Source: Robinsoniella peoriensis (GTDB lineage: Bacteria; Bacillota; Clostridia; Lachnospirales; Lachnospiraceae). From it: 64,000 nucleotides of DNA. Every line of letters starts with the position of its first letter. The stretch's first letter is position 1. Both the position numbers and the translations under genes were made by a program. The notes beneath the pieces are model-generated. The model had not been told where the DNA came from and did no database searches. It worked only from the letters and a program-made list of their open reading frames with translations. Location of the stretch: the NCBI RefSeq assembly GCF_000797495.1, contig NZ_JTGN01000014.1:105060-169059 (forward strand), written 5' to 3'. Positions 33,910 to 43,767 of this stretch are shown here, in pieces.

Positions 33910-36438
33910 TTATTTCTGATCTTTATCTGCACCCTGTTTCTTTTTTGCTCTGGCAGTGCCAGCCGTTTTCTTTACAGCAGTTTTCTTTACAGCCGTTTTC
34001 TTTACAACAGTTTTCTTTGCTGCTTTTGATAACTTTTTTGTCTCCACCGGCTCTAATTTTTCTATTTTCACTTCAACCGGCTTCAATATCTCAGACTTAA
34101 CAGACACTGCCGGTTCCACGGCCTGTACTGCGCTCTGACTTTCTGCTTCTTCGATTTTCTTCTGAAGTTCTTCCTTTAAATTACTTTTCTTTGCCTTGGT
34201 TTTTACAGGCTTTTGTTCAGCCTTTTTCTCCACCGCTCTGGTGTAAGAGAAAATTGAAACCCCCATTGGAGGAACTTTTATGGAAATGGAATTTGGACGG
34301 TCATCGCATTCCTCTTTTTTAGAAGGCTTCACACGTGGATTCACCATTCCGGTACCGCCGAATTCTTTTCTGTCACTGTTAAATATCTCTTTGTACTTAC
34401 CAGGGTAAGGAACCCCGATTTTATGATTTTCATAAACAAGCGGTGAAAAATTACAAACGATTAACAGCATTTCATCCTTCTTGCGTGTATTTCTGGTAAA
34501 TACCAGCATGTTTTCATTTGCAGATATATTATTAATCCATTCAAACCCTTTCGGATCATAATCCAGCTGATAAAGTGCCGGGTTCTTCGCATAAAATGCA
34601 TTTAATGCTTTTACATAATCCTGCATCTGTTTATGCTGTTTGACATCCAGCATGTCCCACTCCAGCTCTTTTTCCTCCGACCATTCAGAATACTGTGCAA
34701 ATTCCTGGCCCATAAATAAAAGTTTTTTACCGGGATGTGCCATCATATATCCGTAAGCGGCCCTCAGATTGGCGAACTGGCTTTCTGGTTCCCCCGGCAT
34801 TTTGCCGATCATAGAAGCTTTGCCATGGACCACTTCATCATGGGAAAGTGTTAAAACAAAGTCTTCGCTGTAAGCATATACCATACTGAAAGTCAATTCC
34901 CCATGATGTCCGCCCCGAAACAGCGGATCAAGGGACATGTAGTGGATAAAATCATTCATCCAGCCCATATTCCATTTATAATCAAATCCCAGTCCGTCAT
35001 CTTCCAGCGGAGAAGTAATCTTCGGCCATGCCGTTGATTCTTCCGCGATGAGAATCGCTCCGCCTTCTTTTTTCTTAAAAGCCCCATTGAGCTGTTTGAA
35101 AAATTCTACAGCTTCCAGATTCTCATTGCCGCCATACATATTGGCAACCCATTCGCCATCGTTTTTGCCATAATCCAGATAGAGCATGGAGGCTACCGCA
35201 TCCATGCGGATTCCGTCAACGTGATATTTTTCTGCCCAGAACATCGCATTTGCAATCAGGAAATTCCTTACTTCCGGGCGCCCGTAGTTGTAAATCAGCG
35301 TGCCCCAGTGAGGATGTGATCCCTGTCTTGGATCCAGATGTTCATATAGGCACGTTCCATCGAAAGTACAAAGTCCAAAAGTATCTCTTGGAAAATGTGC
35401 CGGAACCCAGTCCAGAATTACACCAATTCCCTGTTGATGCATATAATCCATGAAGAACATAAAATCTTCGGGTGTTCCATAACGGCTGGTTGGTGCATAA
35501 TAGCCGGTTACCTGATAGCCCCAGGAACCATCAAAAGGATGTTCCATAATCGGCATCAGTTCAATATGGGTATATCCCATTTCTTTGATATATTCTGCGA
35601 TCTGAGGTGCCAGTTCCCTGTAGTTAAAGAAATCCCTTCCTTCTTCCTCAGGGCGTCTCCAGGAACCCAAATGCATTTCATAAACAGCCATGGGTTCTTT
35701 TTTGGTATCTGTTTTCTTTCTTTTCGCAAGCCAGGCATCGTCTGTCCATTTAAAACCACGAAGATCAGCCACTACAGATGCATTGTTTGGCCTTAGCTCC
35801 GCAGCATTGGCATAAGGATCGGCTTTCAAATAAGTAAGCCCGCCTTTTGCTTTTACTTCGTATTTATAGATGTCCCCTGCTTTTACACCTGGGATAAAAA
35901 GTTCGAAAATTCCGCTGTCCCACAATCTTCTCATAGGAAAACGCCTGCCATCCCATGAGTTGAAATCGCCTACGACACTGACTCTGGCTGCATTAGGTGC
36001 CCATACTGCAAAGTACACGCCTTCAGTCCCTCCAAGTGTCATGGGATGGGCTCCCAGCTTTTCATAAATATCATAGCAGATTCCTGCATTGAACTTTTTC
36101 GTTTCCTTTTCCGTAATCTGCGGTGCAAACGCATACGGATCTTTTATCTCTGCCGTTTCTCCGGTATCATAGGTAATTTTAAACGTATAATCAGGAATGC
36201 TCTTTCTTGGTATCAAGACTGCAAAGTACCCCGCCTCATCTTCCAGTTCCATCCCGTACTCTTTTTTCACCCCATCTATGCTCACGGCAACCTGAACTGC
36301 CTGTGGAATAAATGCCTGTATTAATACGCCTTCTTCTGTAAGATGTGCTCCCAATAATGAATGGGGATTGTCCTCTTCTGAATAAACAATTGCCTCAATT
36401 GCTGCCCAATCCATTAATTCGTATAATTTTTCATTCAT
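33910..36438 (-). CDS. glgB: 1,4-alpha-glucan branching enzyme with Lys/Ala-rich tail
   Basis: About 842 residues. N-terminal CBM48 domains (about 15-230) precede the GH13 barrel with the nucleophile Asp in GIRMDAVAS, acid Glu in AEESTAWP and third Asp in LSHDEVVHGK. It makes alpha-1,6 branches in glycogen. The enzyme proper ends near residue 735; a further 105 residues are Lys/Ala/Glu-rich and end in four VKKTA-type repeats, like histone H1 tails, which is unusual for GlgB. ATG at 36438 follows AAGGAGG; an upstream in-frame ATG lies before that site. First gene of the glgB-mscS-csoR-sir2-LCP series. Confidence 0.95.
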   Translation of the reverse strand: MNEKLYELMDWAAIEAIVYSEEDNPHSLLGAHLTEEGVLIQAFIPQAVQVAVSIDGVKKEYGMELEDEAGYFAVLIPRKSIPDYTFKITYDTGETAEIKDPYAFAPQITEKETKKFNAGICYDIYEKLGAHPMTLGGTEGVYFAVWAPNAARVSVVGDFNSWDGRRFPMRRLWDSGIFELFIPGVKAGDIYKYEVKAKGGLTYLKADPYANAAELRPNNASVVADLRGFKWTDDAWLAKRKKTDTKKEPMAVYEMHLGSWRRPEEEGRDFFNYRELAPQIAEYIKEMGYTHIELMPIMEHPFDGSWGYQVTGYYAPTSRYGTPEDFMFFMDYMHQQGIGVILDWVPAHFPRDTFGLCTFDGTCLYEHLDPRQGSHPHWGTLIYNYGRPEVRNFLIANAMFWAEKYHVDGIRMDAVASMLYLDYGKNDGEWVANMYGGNENLEAVEFFKQLNGAFKKKEGGAILIAEESTAWPKITSPLEDDGLGFDYKWNMGWMNDFIHYMSLDPLFRGGHHGELTFSMVYAYSEDFVLTLSHDEVVHGKASMIGKMPGEPESQFANLRAAYGYMMAHPGKKLLFMGQEFAQYSEWSEEKELEWDMLDVKQHKQMQDYVKALNAFYAKNPALYQLDYDPKGFEWINNISANENMLVFTRNTRKKDEMLLIVCNFSPLVYENHKIGVPYPGKYKEIFNSDRKEFGGTGMVNPRVKPSKKEECDDRPNSISIKVPPMGVSIFSYTRAVEKKAEQKPVKTKAKKSNLKEELQKKIEEAESQSAVQAVEPAVSVKSEILKPVEVKIEKLEPVETKKLSKAAKKTVVKKTAVKKTAVKKTAGTARAKKKQGADKDQK

Positions 36439-36520
36439 AGCATACCCTCCTTGTCCCATTTCTATATGGCTATTTTACCACATTTATCTTATGAATGGAA
36501 CTAAAACTGTACCCGCGGTT

Positions 36521-37756
36521 TTACGTAAGGCTGTGGATAAACAATCCGCTTCTGAGTTTGGGTTCAAACCAGGTAGATTTTGGAGGCATCAGGAGCCCGG
36601 CATCTGCCACTGCAAACAGTTCCCCAATGGATGTAGGATACATGGAAAATGCCACACCGCCACACTCTTTCACTCTCATTTCCAGCTCTGCAAGCCCGCG
36701 GATTCCGCCAACAAAATCAATTCTTTTATCCGTTTTGGGATCTCCGATTCCAAGCACCGGATGTAATAGCTCATCCTGCAGAACAGATACATCCAGGCCT
36801 TTTACCGGATCTTCCGTGCGGTATTCCGGTTTCACCTGCAGGCGGTACCATCCATCTGTTAAATACATACCTAAAATGCCCTTTGCTTCCGGCTTTACCG
36901 GTACTTCAGATTTTTGGATGTCAAATTTCTCTGCCGCCTTTTTCCTGAACTCTTCTACGGTCATTCCATTTAAATCCATTACAACCCGGTTGTAATCCAG
37001 AATCATAAGTTCTTCTTCTGAAAATAAAACCGATAGGAAATAATTGAATTCTTCTGAACCGTCATAGTCCGGATAAGCTTCTCTGCGCTTTAAACCAACT
37101 TTTACAGCTGATGCTGCACGGTGATGCCCGTCCGCTATGTATATATGCCCAACCTTTCCAAATGCTTCCTCAATCTCCCGGATCAGTTTTGCATCCCCTA
37201 TTTTCCATCCTCTGTGGATAATCCCATCCGGTGATTCAAAATCGAAAACAGGTTCTTCTGTTTTCCCCTGTAAGACCAGCTTTTTCAACACCTCATTTTT
37301 ACGGTAAGCCAGGAAGATCGGCCCCGTCTGGGCATCACAGCTGTCTACATGGCGGATACGGTCCTGTTCTTTATCTGCTCTGGTATTCTCATGCTTTTTA
37401 ATCACCCCGCTCATATAATCATCGATGGAAGCGCAGGCAACAATACCTGTCTGTGACCTGCCATCCATGACCAGCTCATAGAGATAATAACAGCATGACT
37501 CATCCTGAACAAATTCCCCGTCCTCTTTCATCTGCCACAAAATATCATGGGCTTTCTGATATACACACGGATCATAGGTATCCACCTCATCCGGAAACTG
37601 TGTTTCTGCACGGTCAATTTTCAGAAAACTATAGGGCTCCTTTTCAACTTCCTCTTTTGCTTCCTTCCTGTTATAAACATCATACGGAAGTGCCGCAATT
37701 TTCGATGCCAGGTCTTCTCTTGGCCGGATTGCCCGAAATGCCTTTACTTCTGCCAT
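36521..37756 (-). CDS. DUF1015 family protein
   Basis: A 411-residue cytoplasmic protein with the DUF1015 opening (VKAFRAIRPREDLASKIAALPYDVYN) and the conserved YIADGHHRAASA motif (about 207-218), which resembles a ParB-like nuclease/phosphatase motif. Length fits the family. Function is not established; it often lies near serine biosynthesis genes, as here beside serA-serC. It overlaps the small basic ORF upstream by 13 bp. Start has AGGAAA, a moderate site. Confidence 0.9.
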   Translation of the reverse strand: MAEVKAFRAIRPREDLASKIAALPYDVYNRKEAKEEVEKEPYSFLKIDRAETQFPDEVDTYDPCVYQKAHDILWQMKEDGEFVQDESCCYYLYELVMDGRSQTGIVACASIDDYMSGVIKKHENTRADKEQDRIRHVDSCDAQTGPIFLAYRKNEVLKKLVLQGKTEEPVFDFESPDGIIHRGWKIGDAKLIREIEEAFGKVGHIYIADGHHRAASAVKVGLKRREAYPDYDGSEEFNYFLSVLFSEEELMILDYNRVVMDLNGMTVEEFRKKAAEKFDIQKSEVPVKPEAKGILGMYLTDGWYRLQVKPEYRTEDPVKGLDVSVLQDELLHPVLGIGDPKTDKRIDFVGGIRGLAELEMRVKECGGVAFSMYPTSIGELFAVADAGLLMPPKSTWFEPKLRSGLFIHSLT

Positions 37757-37905
37757 AAATTTTTCCTGCCTTTCATTATTTTCTGTAATTCTTTCTGTAA
37801 TTTATCCCACAATATCCCATATTCCCTGCGGTTTTTTCTCACCGCTCTGGCAACTGTTTTCGCTGCCCTCACAGGCTTTAAAACCTTTTTCACCTGATAC
37901 AACAT
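37744..37905 (-). CDS. 53-residue basic ORF upstream of DUF1015
   Basis: A small ORF, too short for most gene finders. It has ACAGGAGGT 6 bases before the ATG and encodes a Lys/Arg-rich, helical peptide (opening MLYQVKKVLKPVRAAKTVAR, with REYGILWDKLQKELQKIMKG further on). It overlaps the start of the DUF1015 gene by 13 bp, so it may couple its translation. It is the first gene after the serA terminator. No family recognised; with 19 basic residues a nucleic-acid- or membrane-binding role is conceivable. Confidence 0.6.
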   Translation of the reverse strand: MLYQVKKVLKPVRAAKTVARAVRKNRREYGILWDKLQKELQKIMKGRKNLWQK

Positions 37906-37949
37906 AAAATACCTCCTGTCTCAGATTTATCACTATTTTACTGATACAA

Positions 37950-37983
37950 AAATTGCCGCAAAACCTCACATTTTGCGACAATT
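37950..37983 (-). terminator. Terminator of the serC-serA operon
   Basis: TTGCCGCAAAA (37953-37963) and TTTTGCGACAA (37971-37981); on the minus strand the stem is followed by TTTTTG. Confidence 0.8.
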
Positions 37984-37993
37984 ATGTTAATCA

Positions 37994-39157
37994 TTATTTA
38001 ATCACTCGAACCTTCAGCACGCCTTCGATATTCTTCAGAGTATCCCTTACGGCCTCCGGAAGATGGGTATCTAAATCAAATAACGAATATGCATAATCAC
38101 CCTTACTTGTATTCGTCATATTGGCAATGTTCAGATCTGCGGAACCAAGAACGGATGCAAACTGTCCGATCATATTCTTGGTATTTCTGTGATTAATTGC
38201 AATACGGCATACATGGGAACATTCACCCATATTACAGTTTGGATAATTTACGGCGTTTTTGATGTTACCGTTTTCCAGATAATCCTTTAACTGTTTGACT
38301 GCCATGATTGCACAATTTTCTTCTGATTCTTCAGTGGATGCACCAAGGTGAGGAATTACCAGGCATCCCTTTTCTCCTGCTGTAGTCGGATTTGGGAAAT
38401 CCGTTACATATTTCTTTACCTTACCTGTACGCAGAGAAGTTACCATAGCATCTTCATCTACCAGCAGATCTCTGGCAAAGTTCAAAATTACAACGCCATC
38501 TTTCATTAATGCAATTGCATCCTGATTGATCATCTTCTTTGTGGCATCCATCAGCGGAACATGAATGGTAATATAATCACATTCTTTGTAAATATCATCC
38601 ACCTGCTGGATATGCTTAATGCTTCTGGAGAGGTTCCATGCTGCATCTACCGAAATGTACGGATCATATCCGTAAACTTCCATTCCAAGATGTGTTGCTG
38701 CATTTGCAACAGCTACACCAATTGCTCCAAGACCGATAATACCCAGTTTTTTTCCCTGTATTTCCGATCCGGCAAAGTTTTTCTTTTCCTTTTCCGTCGC
38801 TTTTGCAATTAACTCGTTCTGTCTTTCAGACTGAACCCAGTTTACACCGCCTACAATGTCACGAGCAGCTAATAACATACCGGCAATTACCAGTTCCTTA
38901 ACACCATTTGCATTTGCTCCCGGTGTATTAAATACTACAATACCCTGATCTGCGCATTTGTCAAGGGGGATATTATTTACTCCGGCTCCGGCTCTTGCAA
39001 TCGCTTCAATGGTTTCCGGAAATTCCATATCATGCATTGCCGCACTTCTTACCAATATAGCATCTGCATCCTGATAATTATCCACTTTTTCATAGTTCTC
39101 TGTAAACAGGCAGGTCCCCGCTTCAGCGATGGGATTTAAACAATTATATTTCAACAT
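37994..39157 (-). CDS. serA: D-3-phosphoglycerate dehydrogenase
   Basis: A 387-residue NAD-dependent enzyme that oxidises 3-phosphoglycerate, the first step of serine synthesis. Visible: NAD loop LGIIGLGAIGVAVAN (about 138), substrate Arg in NFARDLLVD (about 230), catalytic His in IPHLGASTEES (about 272), and a C-terminal ACT domain (about 315-387) that may give serine feedback control. It starts 1 base after serC. The Rossmann part fits the short SerA class with one ACT domain. Confidence 0.95.
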   Translation of the reverse strand: MLKYNCLNPIAEAGTCLFTENYEKVDNYQDADAILVRSAAMHDMEFPETIEAIARAGAGVNNIPLDKCADQGIVVFNTPGANANGVKELVIAGMLLAARDIVGGVNWVQSERQNELIAKATEKEKKNFAGSEIQGKKLGIIGLGAIGVAVANAATHLGMEVYGYDPYISVDAAWNLSRSIKHIQQVDDIYKECDYITIHVPLMDATKKMINQDAIALMKDGVVILNFARDLLVDEDAMVTSLRTGKVKKYVTDFPNPTTAGEKGCLVIPHLGASTEESEENCAIMAVKQLKDYLENGNIKNAVNYPNCNMGECSHVCRIAINHRNTKNMIGQFASVLGSADLNIANMTNTSKGDYAYSLFDLDTHLPEAVRDTLKNIEGVLKVRVIK

Positions 39158-39158
39158 A

Positions 39159-40241
39159 TTACAGGTTCTCCTCTTCGAATTTCTTCATAAATTCCACTAA
39201 TTTTTCAACACCTTCTATTGGCATTGCATTATAGATGCTGGCTCTCATACCACCCACGGATCTGTGACCTTTCAGGTTCTCAAATCCTGCTGCTTTTGCT
39301 GCTTTTACAAACTTCGCATCTAACTCGTCATTTCCGGTAACAAATGGAACGTTCATAAGAGAACGGTCCTCTTTCACTACCGTTCCTTTGAATAATCTGC
39401 TGTTATCCAGGAAATCATAGAGGATTGCTGCTTTCTTTTCATTATGTAATTTCATTGCATCCAAACCGCCCATTTTCTTCAGCCATTTGAAGACTTTGCC
39501 GCACATATAAATGCAGTAGCTGTTTGGTGTATTGTACAGAGATTTTGCATCTGCATGTGTCTTATACTGCAGCATGGTTGGTGTTCCAGGAAGAGTATCT
39601 TCCGTAATCAGATCTTCCCGGATGATAACGATTACCATACCTGCAGGACCGATATTTTTCTGAACGCCGCCATAAATAATTCCATATTTTGTCACATCTA
39701 CCGGTTCTGATAAGAAACAGGAAGAAACATCTGCTACCAGAGTCTTACCCTTTGTATTTGGCAAGGTCTTAAACTTCGTCCCGTAAATTGTGTTATTTTC
39801 ACAGATATATACATAATCTGCGTCTTCACTGATTGGTAAATCAGAGCAGTCAGGAATATAGGAAAATGTTTTATCCTCAGAAGTAGCAATTTTATTCGCT
39901 TTGCCGTACTTCTGTGCTTCCTGGTAAGCTTTCTTTGCCCACTGGCCGGTAACAATGTAATCTGCAACTTTATTCTTCATAAGATTCATTGGTATCATGG
40001 CAAACTGCTGTGACGCACCGCCCTGCAAAAACAGTACCTTATAATTGTCCGGTATCTTCATCAGATCACGTAAATCCTGTTCTGCTTCGCAGATAATTTC
40101 ATCAAAAACCTGAGATCGGTGACTCATTTCCATTACGGACATTCCGGACCCCTTATAGTCCAGCATCTCTGCTGCTGCTTCCTTAAGTACTTCTTCCGGT
40201 AATACTGCCGGACCCGCTGAAAAATTGTACACTCTGCTCAC
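39159..40241 (-). CDS. serC: Phosphoserine aminotransferase
   Basis: A 360-residue PLP enzyme that makes phosphoserine from phosphohydroxypyruvate and glutamate. The opening SRVYNFSAGPAVLPEEVL and the PLP lysine in GGVQKNIGPAG (about 196) are diagnostic. The start is taken as GTG at 40241, since GAGGAGG lies 7 bases upstream; an in-frame ATG at 40268 lies before that site and would add nine unusual residues. First gene of serC-serA. No phosphoserine phosphatase gene is adjacent. Confidence 0.95.
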   Translation of the reverse strand: MSRVYNFSAGPAVLPEEVLKEAAAEMLDYKGSGMSVMEMSHRSQVFDEIICEAEQDLRDLMKIPDNYKVLFLQGGASQQFAMIPMNLMKNKVADYIVTGQWAKKAYQEAQKYGKANKIATSEDKTFSYIPDCSDLPISEDADYVYICENNTIYGTKFKTLPNTKGKTLVADVSSCFLSEPVDVTKYGIIYGGVQKNIGPAGMVIVIIREDLITEDTLPGTPTMLQYKTHADAKSLYNTPNSYCIYMCGKVFKWLKKMGGLDAMKLHNEKKAAILYDFLDNSRLFKGTVVKEDRSLMNVPFVTGNDELDAKFVKAAKAAGFENLKGHRSVGGMRASIYNAMPIEGVEKLVEFMKKFEEENL

Positions 40242-40340
40242 TTTTGTTTCCTCCTCATAATTAAACACTTTTTTACTTTACCATCCTAAATCGGACTCAT
40301 AAGCACTATTTTATCGCTATGCTAAAAAATAGTCAATAGG

Positions 40341-42014
40341 TTATTTTAAATCATCCTGGTCAAATGCCTCTTCTATCGCAGCACCTGCCGGTACCATCGG
40401 GAATACTTTATCATCACAATCGATCTGACAATCGATTACAACCGGTTTTCCAAGGCCAATTGCCTTTTCAAGAGCGGGGGCTACTTCCTCTTTTTTCGTA
40501 ACACGAATTCCAACGGCTCCCATGGCTTCTGCCAGCTTTACAAAATCAACGGCGTCATTTAATATGGTATGTGAATAACGCTTCTCATAGAACAATGTCT
40601 GCCACTGGCGTACCATTCCAAGAACATGATTGTTGATAACAACCTGAACGACCGGAATATTATATCTTGCTGCGGTAGCAATTTCATTCATATTCATACG
40701 GAAACAGCCATCTCCTGCAATATTTATAACCGTTTTATCCGGGCATCCCAGTTTTGCTCCAAGACTGGCACCCAGACCATATCCCATGGTTCCAAGCCCG
40801 CCTGAAGTAATAAACGTGCGGGGCGCTTTGTATTTGTAATACTGTGCCGCCCACATCTGATGCTGTCCTACTTCTGTGGTAATCACCGCATCCCCTTTGG
40901 TTACACGGTAGATTTCTTCTACAATATAAGGGCCGGTTAAGCCTTCTTCATTATATTTTAATGGAAATCTCTGCTTCAGATCTGCAATCTGAGCCAGCCA
41001 TTCGTCATGACGATGTTCTTCAATTCTGGCATTCAACCTCTTTAGTACTTCTTTTACATCGCCGATAATGCTTTCATTTACTATGATATTTTTATTTATT
41101 TCAGCCGGGTCTACATCGATTTGTACAATCTTTGCATTTCTTGCAAATCGTTCAGCCTTCCCCACAACACGGTCGCTGAATCTTGCACCGATGGTAATGA
41201 GAAGGTCGCACTGGGTAACCCCAAAGTTGGATGTCTTTGTCCCGTGCATTCCCAGCATACCGCAGTACAGTTCGCTGGTTCCGTCAAATGCACCTTTTCC
41301 CATCAGGGTATCTGCAACCGGTGCATGCACTTTCTCCACAAATTCATTTAATTCTTCCGATGCTTCTGCAATTACTGCTCCTCCGCCTACGAATACAAAT
41401 GGTTTTTTGCATTTATTAATTAAGGCGATTACTGCCTCCAGATCGTCTTCTTTGATATAGTCTGTTTTACGTTCAATGGGTTCCGGTCTTACCATTTCAA
41501 ACTCTGTTTCATTTGCCGTAACATCTTTGGTAATATCAATCAGAACCGGTCCCGGCCTTCCTTCTTTTGCAATGATAAATGCACGGCGGATGGTCTCAGC
41601 CAGTTTTTCTACATCTTTTACAATAAAATTATGTTTGGTAATCGGCATTGTCACACCTGCAATGTCAATTTCCTGGAAGCTGTCCCTTCCAAGAAGGGGT
41701 ACCGCAACATTTGCCGTAATTGCCACCAGGGGAACAGAATCCATATATGCTGTCGCAATGCCGGTTACCAGATTCGTAGCACCCGGTCCGGAAGTTGCCA
41801 TACAGACACCGACTTTTCCGGTTGCACGGGCATATCCGTCTGCAGCGTGGGCTGCTCCCTGCTCGTGTGAGGTGAGGACATGACGGATTTCTCCGTCATG
41901 CTTATATAATGCATCATAAATATTGAGGATGGTACCGCCCGGATATCCGAATACGGTATCTACTCCCTGCTCTTTTAAACATTCTATTACGATTTCAGAA
42001 CCTGTTAATCTCAT
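40341..42014 (-). CDS. ilvB: Acetolactate synthase, large (catalytic) subunit
   Basis: A 557-residue thiamine-diphosphate enzyme for the first common step of valine and isoleucine synthesis. Visible: catalytic Glu in TSHEQGAAHAADGYARATG (about 47-51), FAD-region RFSDR (about 275) and the ThDP motif GDGCFRMNMNE (about 430-440). It follows ilvD by 15 bp. The regulatory small subunit gene ilvN is not adjacent; it must lie elsewhere or be missing. Start follows AGAGGT. Confidence 0.95.
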   Translation of the reverse strand: MRLTGSEIVIECLKEQGVDTVFGYPGGTILNIYDALYKHDGEIRHVLTSHEQGAAHAADGYARATGKVGVCMATSGPGATNLVTGIATAYMDSVPLVAITANVAVPLLGRDSFQEIDIAGVTMPITKHNFIVKDVEKLAETIRRAFIIAKEGRPGPVLIDITKDVTANETEFEMVRPEPIERKTDYIKEDDLEAVIALINKCKKPFVFVGGGAVIAEASEELNEFVEKVHAPVADTLMGKGAFDGTSELYCGMLGMHGTKTSNFGVTQCDLLITIGARFSDRVVGKAERFARNAKIVQIDVDPAEINKNIIVNESIIGDVKEVLKRLNARIEEHRHDEWLAQIADLKQRFPLKYNEEGLTGPYIVEEIYRVTKGDAVITTEVGQHQMWAAQYYKYKAPRTFITSGGLGTMGYGLGASLGAKLGCPDKTVINIAGDGCFRMNMNEIATAARYNIPVVQVVINNHVLGMVRQWQTLFYEKRYSHTILNDAVDFVKLAEAMGAVGIRVTKKEEVAPALEKAIGLGKPVVIDCQIDCDDKVFPMVPAGAAIEEAFDQDDLK

Positions 42015-42029
42015 CTGCTTACCTCTTTT

Positions 42030-43700
42030 CTATTTCTTTGGTATTTCCAGGATTGCGCCGCGGTTGCCGGAAGTAACCATTGCTGCATAGCGTGCCAGAT
42101 AGCCTGTAGTAATCTTTGGTGTTCTCGGCTGCCATTTTGCCCTTCTTGCTTCCAGTTCTTCCTCAGAAATTACGAAGTCCAGTTTATTTTCCGGGATATT
42201 GATCCGGATCGTATCTCCTTCTTCCACCAGGGCAATCGGTCCACCTACTGCCGCTTCCGGTGATATATGTCCTATTGCCGCTCCTCTGGAGGCACCGCTG
42301 AAACGTCCGTCTGTTATCAGTGCTACGCTGGAACCCAGGCCCATTCCCATGATTGCAGAAGTCGGGTTTAACATTTCACGCATACCCGGTCCCCCTTTTG
42401 GTCCCTCATATCGGATGACTACCACATCTCCTGCATTAATTTTACCGTTCTTAATTGCGTCAATGGCATCTTCTTCACAGTCAAATACTCTAGCCGGTCC
42501 TTCATGTACCATCATTTCAGGAGCCACTGCAGAACGTTTTACAACACCGGAATCCGGTGCCAGGTTACCTTTTAATACTGCAATACCACCGGTTTCACTA
42601 TAAGGATTTTCAATTGGACGGATTACTTCCGGATTGAGATTCTTACAATTTTCAATATTTTCTTTTACTGTCTTGCCGGTAACGGTAATGAGATCTGTAT
42701 GGAGGAGGTTTTTCTTATCCAGTTCATTCATAACCGCATAAACCCCTCCGGCTTCATTCAATTCTTCAATATAGGTATGTCCGGCTGGTGCCAGATGGCA
42801 CAGATTTGGTGTAATTACACTGATTTCATTTGCTATATCTAAATTTAATTCCACTCCCGCTTCATGGGCAATTGCCGGAAGATGCAGCATACTGTTGGTG
42901 GAACATCCCAGTGCCATATCTACCGTCAGCGCATTCATAAATGCATCTTTTGTCATGATATCCCGTGGGCGGATATTTTTCTCTAACATTTCCATTACTT
43001 TCATTCCGGCGTGTTTTGCAAGACGGATACGATCGGAATAGACTGCCGGTATCGTTCCATTTCCTCCAAGCCCCATGCCCAGTACTTCTGTCAGACAGTT
43101 CATACTGTTAGCTGTATACATTCCGGAGCAGGAACCGCAGGTTGGGCAGGCCTTGCATTCAAATTCGTCGATTTCTTCATCCGTCATGTTTCCGGCAGCG
43201 TAAGTACCTACTGCTTCAAACATGCTGGAGAGGCTTGTTTTCTGTCCGTGTACATGCCCAGCCAGCATTGGTCCGCCACTGACAAACACTGTGGGTATGT
43301 TGACGCGCGCAGCGGCCATTAAAAGCCCTGGTACATTCTTGTCACAGTTTGGTACGCATACCAGTGCGTCAAACTGATGGGCAATCGCCATAGCCTCTGT
43401 TGAATCTGCTATTAAATCTCTGGTTACCAGGGAATATTTCATTCCAATATGTCCCATTGCAATCCCGTCGCATACTGCGATTGCCGGGAATACTCTTGGC
43501 GTACCGCCTGCCATTGCAACACCCAGTTTTACCGCTTCAACAATTTTATCCAGATTCATATGTCCCGGAACAATTTCGTTAAAAGAACTGACAATACCAA
43601 TCAGCGGTCTGTCCATCTCTTCTTTTGTCATGCCCAGGGCATTAAATAATGACCGGTGGGGTGCCTGCTGCATCCCTTTTTTTACTGCATCACTCTTCAT
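42030..43700 (-). CDS. ilvD: Dihydroxy-acid dehydratase
   Basis: A 556-residue Fe-S enzyme for the third common step of valine and isoleucine synthesis. The cluster cysteines lie in PNCDKNVPG (about 117-125) and CPTCGSCSGMYTANSMN (about 188-204). Length is standard. It stands between leuB and ilvB in one transcription direction; a short GC-rich hairpin after leuB (43731-43751) may reduce readthrough. Start follows AAGGAG. Confidence 0.96.
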   Translation of the reverse strand: MKSDAVKKGMQQAPHRSLFNALGMTKEEMDRPLIGIVSSFNEIVPGHMNLDKIVEAVKLGVAMAGGTPRVFPAIAVCDGIAMGHIGMKYSLVTRDLIADSTEAMAIAHQFDALVCVPNCDKNVPGLLMAAARVNIPTVFVSGGPMLAGHVHGQKTSLSSMFEAVGTYAAGNMTDEEIDEFECKACPTCGSCSGMYTANSMNCLTEVLGMGLGGNGTIPAVYSDRIRLAKHAGMKVMEMLEKNIRPRDIMTKDAFMNALTVDMALGCSTNSMLHLPAIAHEAGVELNLDIANEISVITPNLCHLAPAGHTYIEELNEAGGVYAVMNELDKKNLLHTDLITVTGKTVKENIENCKNLNPEVIRPIENPYSETGGIAVLKGNLAPDSGVVKRSAVAPEMMVHEGPARVFDCEEDAIDAIKNGKINAGDVVVIRYEGPKGGPGMREMLNPTSAIMGMGLGSSVALITDGRFSGASRGAAIGHISPEAAVGGPIALVEEGDTIRINIPENKLDFVISEEELEARRAKWQPRTPKITTGYLARYAAMVTSGNRGAILEIPKK

Positions 43701-43730
43701 GTCTGATCTCCTTATCTGTTTGTTATATCA

Positions 43731-43751
43731 GATCCGGCTGACTGCCGGATC
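43731..43751 (-). terminator. GC-rich hairpin between leuB and ilvD
   Basis: GATCCGGC-TGACT-GCCGGATC, perfect 8-bp arms, without a T-run. It could protect the leuB mRNA or weaken readthrough rather than end transcription. Confidence 0.45.
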
Positions 43752-43767
43752 CGTAATTTTAATTTAT

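Noticed and set aside
33960..34030. Non-coding tandem repeat near 34 kb
   Set aside because: The 15-bp units are in frame and encode the VKKTA repeats of the GlgB tail.
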